This document shows positions 55,444 to 56,151 of a stretch of 56,151 nucleotides of DNA, piece by piece. The position numbers and the translations under genes were made by a program. Source of the DNA: an uncultured Bacteroidota bacterium (lineage in GTDB: Bacteria > Bacteroidota > Bacteroidia > Flavobacteriales > Flavobacteriaceae). Every line of letters begins with the position of its first letter. The first letter of the stretch is position 1. The notes beneath the pieces were generated by a model that ran no database searches, was not told where the DNA came from, and saw only the letters and a list, made by a program, of their open reading frames with translations. Where the stretch lies: assembly GCA_902510475.1 (NCBI GenBank), contig CABXCC010000006.1, positions 1-56,151 on the forward strand, given 5' to 3'.

Positions 55444-56151
55444 TTATTGTTGTTCTTCCCAATATGCAAAATCTCCAGGAAATAAACCGACTTCTATTGT
55501 TGATTCTAATTCATTATTTGAATTATATATTTTAACCAAATTTATATCTGTAAAATTGGTTATTCCAAAACATACTTTTTCATTTATAATTTCAGATGAA
55601 TAAACTTGACCAGGTTCTTCGTTACCAATTTTAGTATCATTTATAAAGTTCAATTCATTATCTAACATTACTATCCCACCGTTAAAAGATCTATAAATAT
55701 CATTGTTTAATTTAAGTACTGATCCACCACAGACAACACCGTCACCATAATTGTTGATGGTAGTTTCACCAGTTATTAAATCTACTCTTGATGTTGAAAA
55801 AAATGCATTAAAATCTTGATCATAATATGTATTAGCTACAAATATTTGATTACCTGATTTCACAATCGAAGTTGGTCCATATCCAATTTCATATTCTTCT
55901 TCGACTTCGTTGTTGGATAAATTAATACTGATCATTTTATTGGAATCAGAGTAATCATTGTTTAATTGAATCCCTACAAATAGTTTTTCATTTTCATATA
56001 CTATTGATTCTGGTTTTCCTTCAAAATTCACTAAATCGCTGATTGTGTAATTAAAGAGATCTAAAACCTTAACATCGTTTGTATTCCAATTGGTAAAATA
56101 TAAGTTATCGTTTACTATTACCATTTCACGAGGGCCTGACCCCTCCGTAGA
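55444..56151 (-). CDS. Beta-propeller (YVTN-like) repeat protein, N-terminal part outside the window
   Basis: The frame stays open to the window edge (it reads 'STEGSGPREM' before the ATG at 56124), so the gene starts beyond 56151. The 235 codons present contain repeated blades: 'IVNDNLYFTNWNTNDVKVLD', 'VYENEKLFVGIQLNN', 'GPTSIVKSGNQIFVANTYYD' and 'EPGQVYSSEIINEKVCFG'. This is the YVTN/NHL-like propeller of Bacteroidota surface lipoproteins. A ligand or activity cannot be named. The ATG at 56124 is inside a blade and should not be taken as the start. Confidence 0.8.
   Translation of the reverse strand, partial: STEGSGPREMVIVNDNLYFTNWNTNDVKVLDLFNYTISDLVNFEGKPESIVYENEKLFVGIQLNNDYSDSNKMISINLSNNEVEEEYEIGYGPTSIVKSGNQIFVANTYYDQDFNAFFSTSRVDLITGETTINNYGDGVVCGGSVLKLNNDIYRSFNGGIVMLDNELNFINDTKIGNEEPGQVYSSEIINEKVCFGITNFTDINLVKIYNSNNELESTIEVGLFPGDFAYWEEQQ

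Noticed and set aside
55428-55452. AATAAAATTATTTTATT palindrome between convergent genes
   Set aside because: The stem has only A-T pairs and no T run of note, so it is too weak to call a terminator.
1-56151. CRISPR array, insertion sequence or prophage
   Set aside because: No regularly spaced repeats, transposase, integrase or phage structural genes were seen on either strand.

Overview
The window is a low-GC, tightly packed chromosomal segment of a Bacteroidota bacterium, most likely a marine member of the Flavobacteriia with a small genome. The evidence is a type IX secretion cargo tail at the left edge, the gliding/T9SS trio gldJ-porU-porV, a PafA-type alkaline phosphatase, a long flavobacterial FtsZ, and TAnnTTTG promoter boxes in place of sigma-70 type -10 boxes. 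I see no transposase, integrase, phage gene or CRISPR array. No gap longer than about 210 bp lacks a gene.

Left part (1-11.4 kb): the end of a secreted T9SS protein, tRNA-Val(TAC), a small acidic lipoprotein, then a six-gene minus-strand run (DUF1295 membrane protein, oligopeptidase B, a duplicated lipocalin-like secreted protein, a cryptochrome/photolyase, a DUF5117-type metzincin, an NTF2-like lipoprotein). A Ste24-type CAAX protease and a one-domain asparaginase follow. Next (11.4-19.5 kb): tRNA-Val(GAC), a small membrane protein, an RND efflux operon (adaptor, pump, TolC), a YjbQ protein and murF.

Middle (19.5-35.9 kb): gldJ diverges from porU-porV, so essential T9SS parts share one locus. 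Then come cytidine deaminase, pyruvate dehydrogenase E1-alpha and E2 (two near-identical lipoyl domains), a short-chain dehydrogenase, a SprT-like protein, a small nucleotidyltransferase, an MlaE/MlaF-type lipid transporter, pafA, engB and an alpha/beta hydrolase.

Right part (35.9-56.2 kb): a full division and cell-wall (dcw) cluster in canonical order, mraZ-rsmH-ftsL-ftsI-murE-mraY-murD-ftsW-murG-murC-ftsQ-ftsA-ftsZ. It is preceded by three 10-bp repeats that look like the MraZ operator. After it come galE, a YqeY-like gene and tRNA-Arg(TCG), whose 3' half is read through by the next ORF. A three-gene operon (CysC plus two small nucleotidyltransferases) and a truncated beta-propeller gene close the window.

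Most of the content is conserved core biology. The items I would follow up are the orphan cysC-nucleotidyltransferase operon, the tRNA-Arg/secreted-protein overlap with no normal start codon, the MraZ operator that corrects the mraZ start, the cryptochrome-like flavoprotein with altered FAD-pocket residues and a 9-bp dyad at its start, and the repeated motif in the FtsZ linker.
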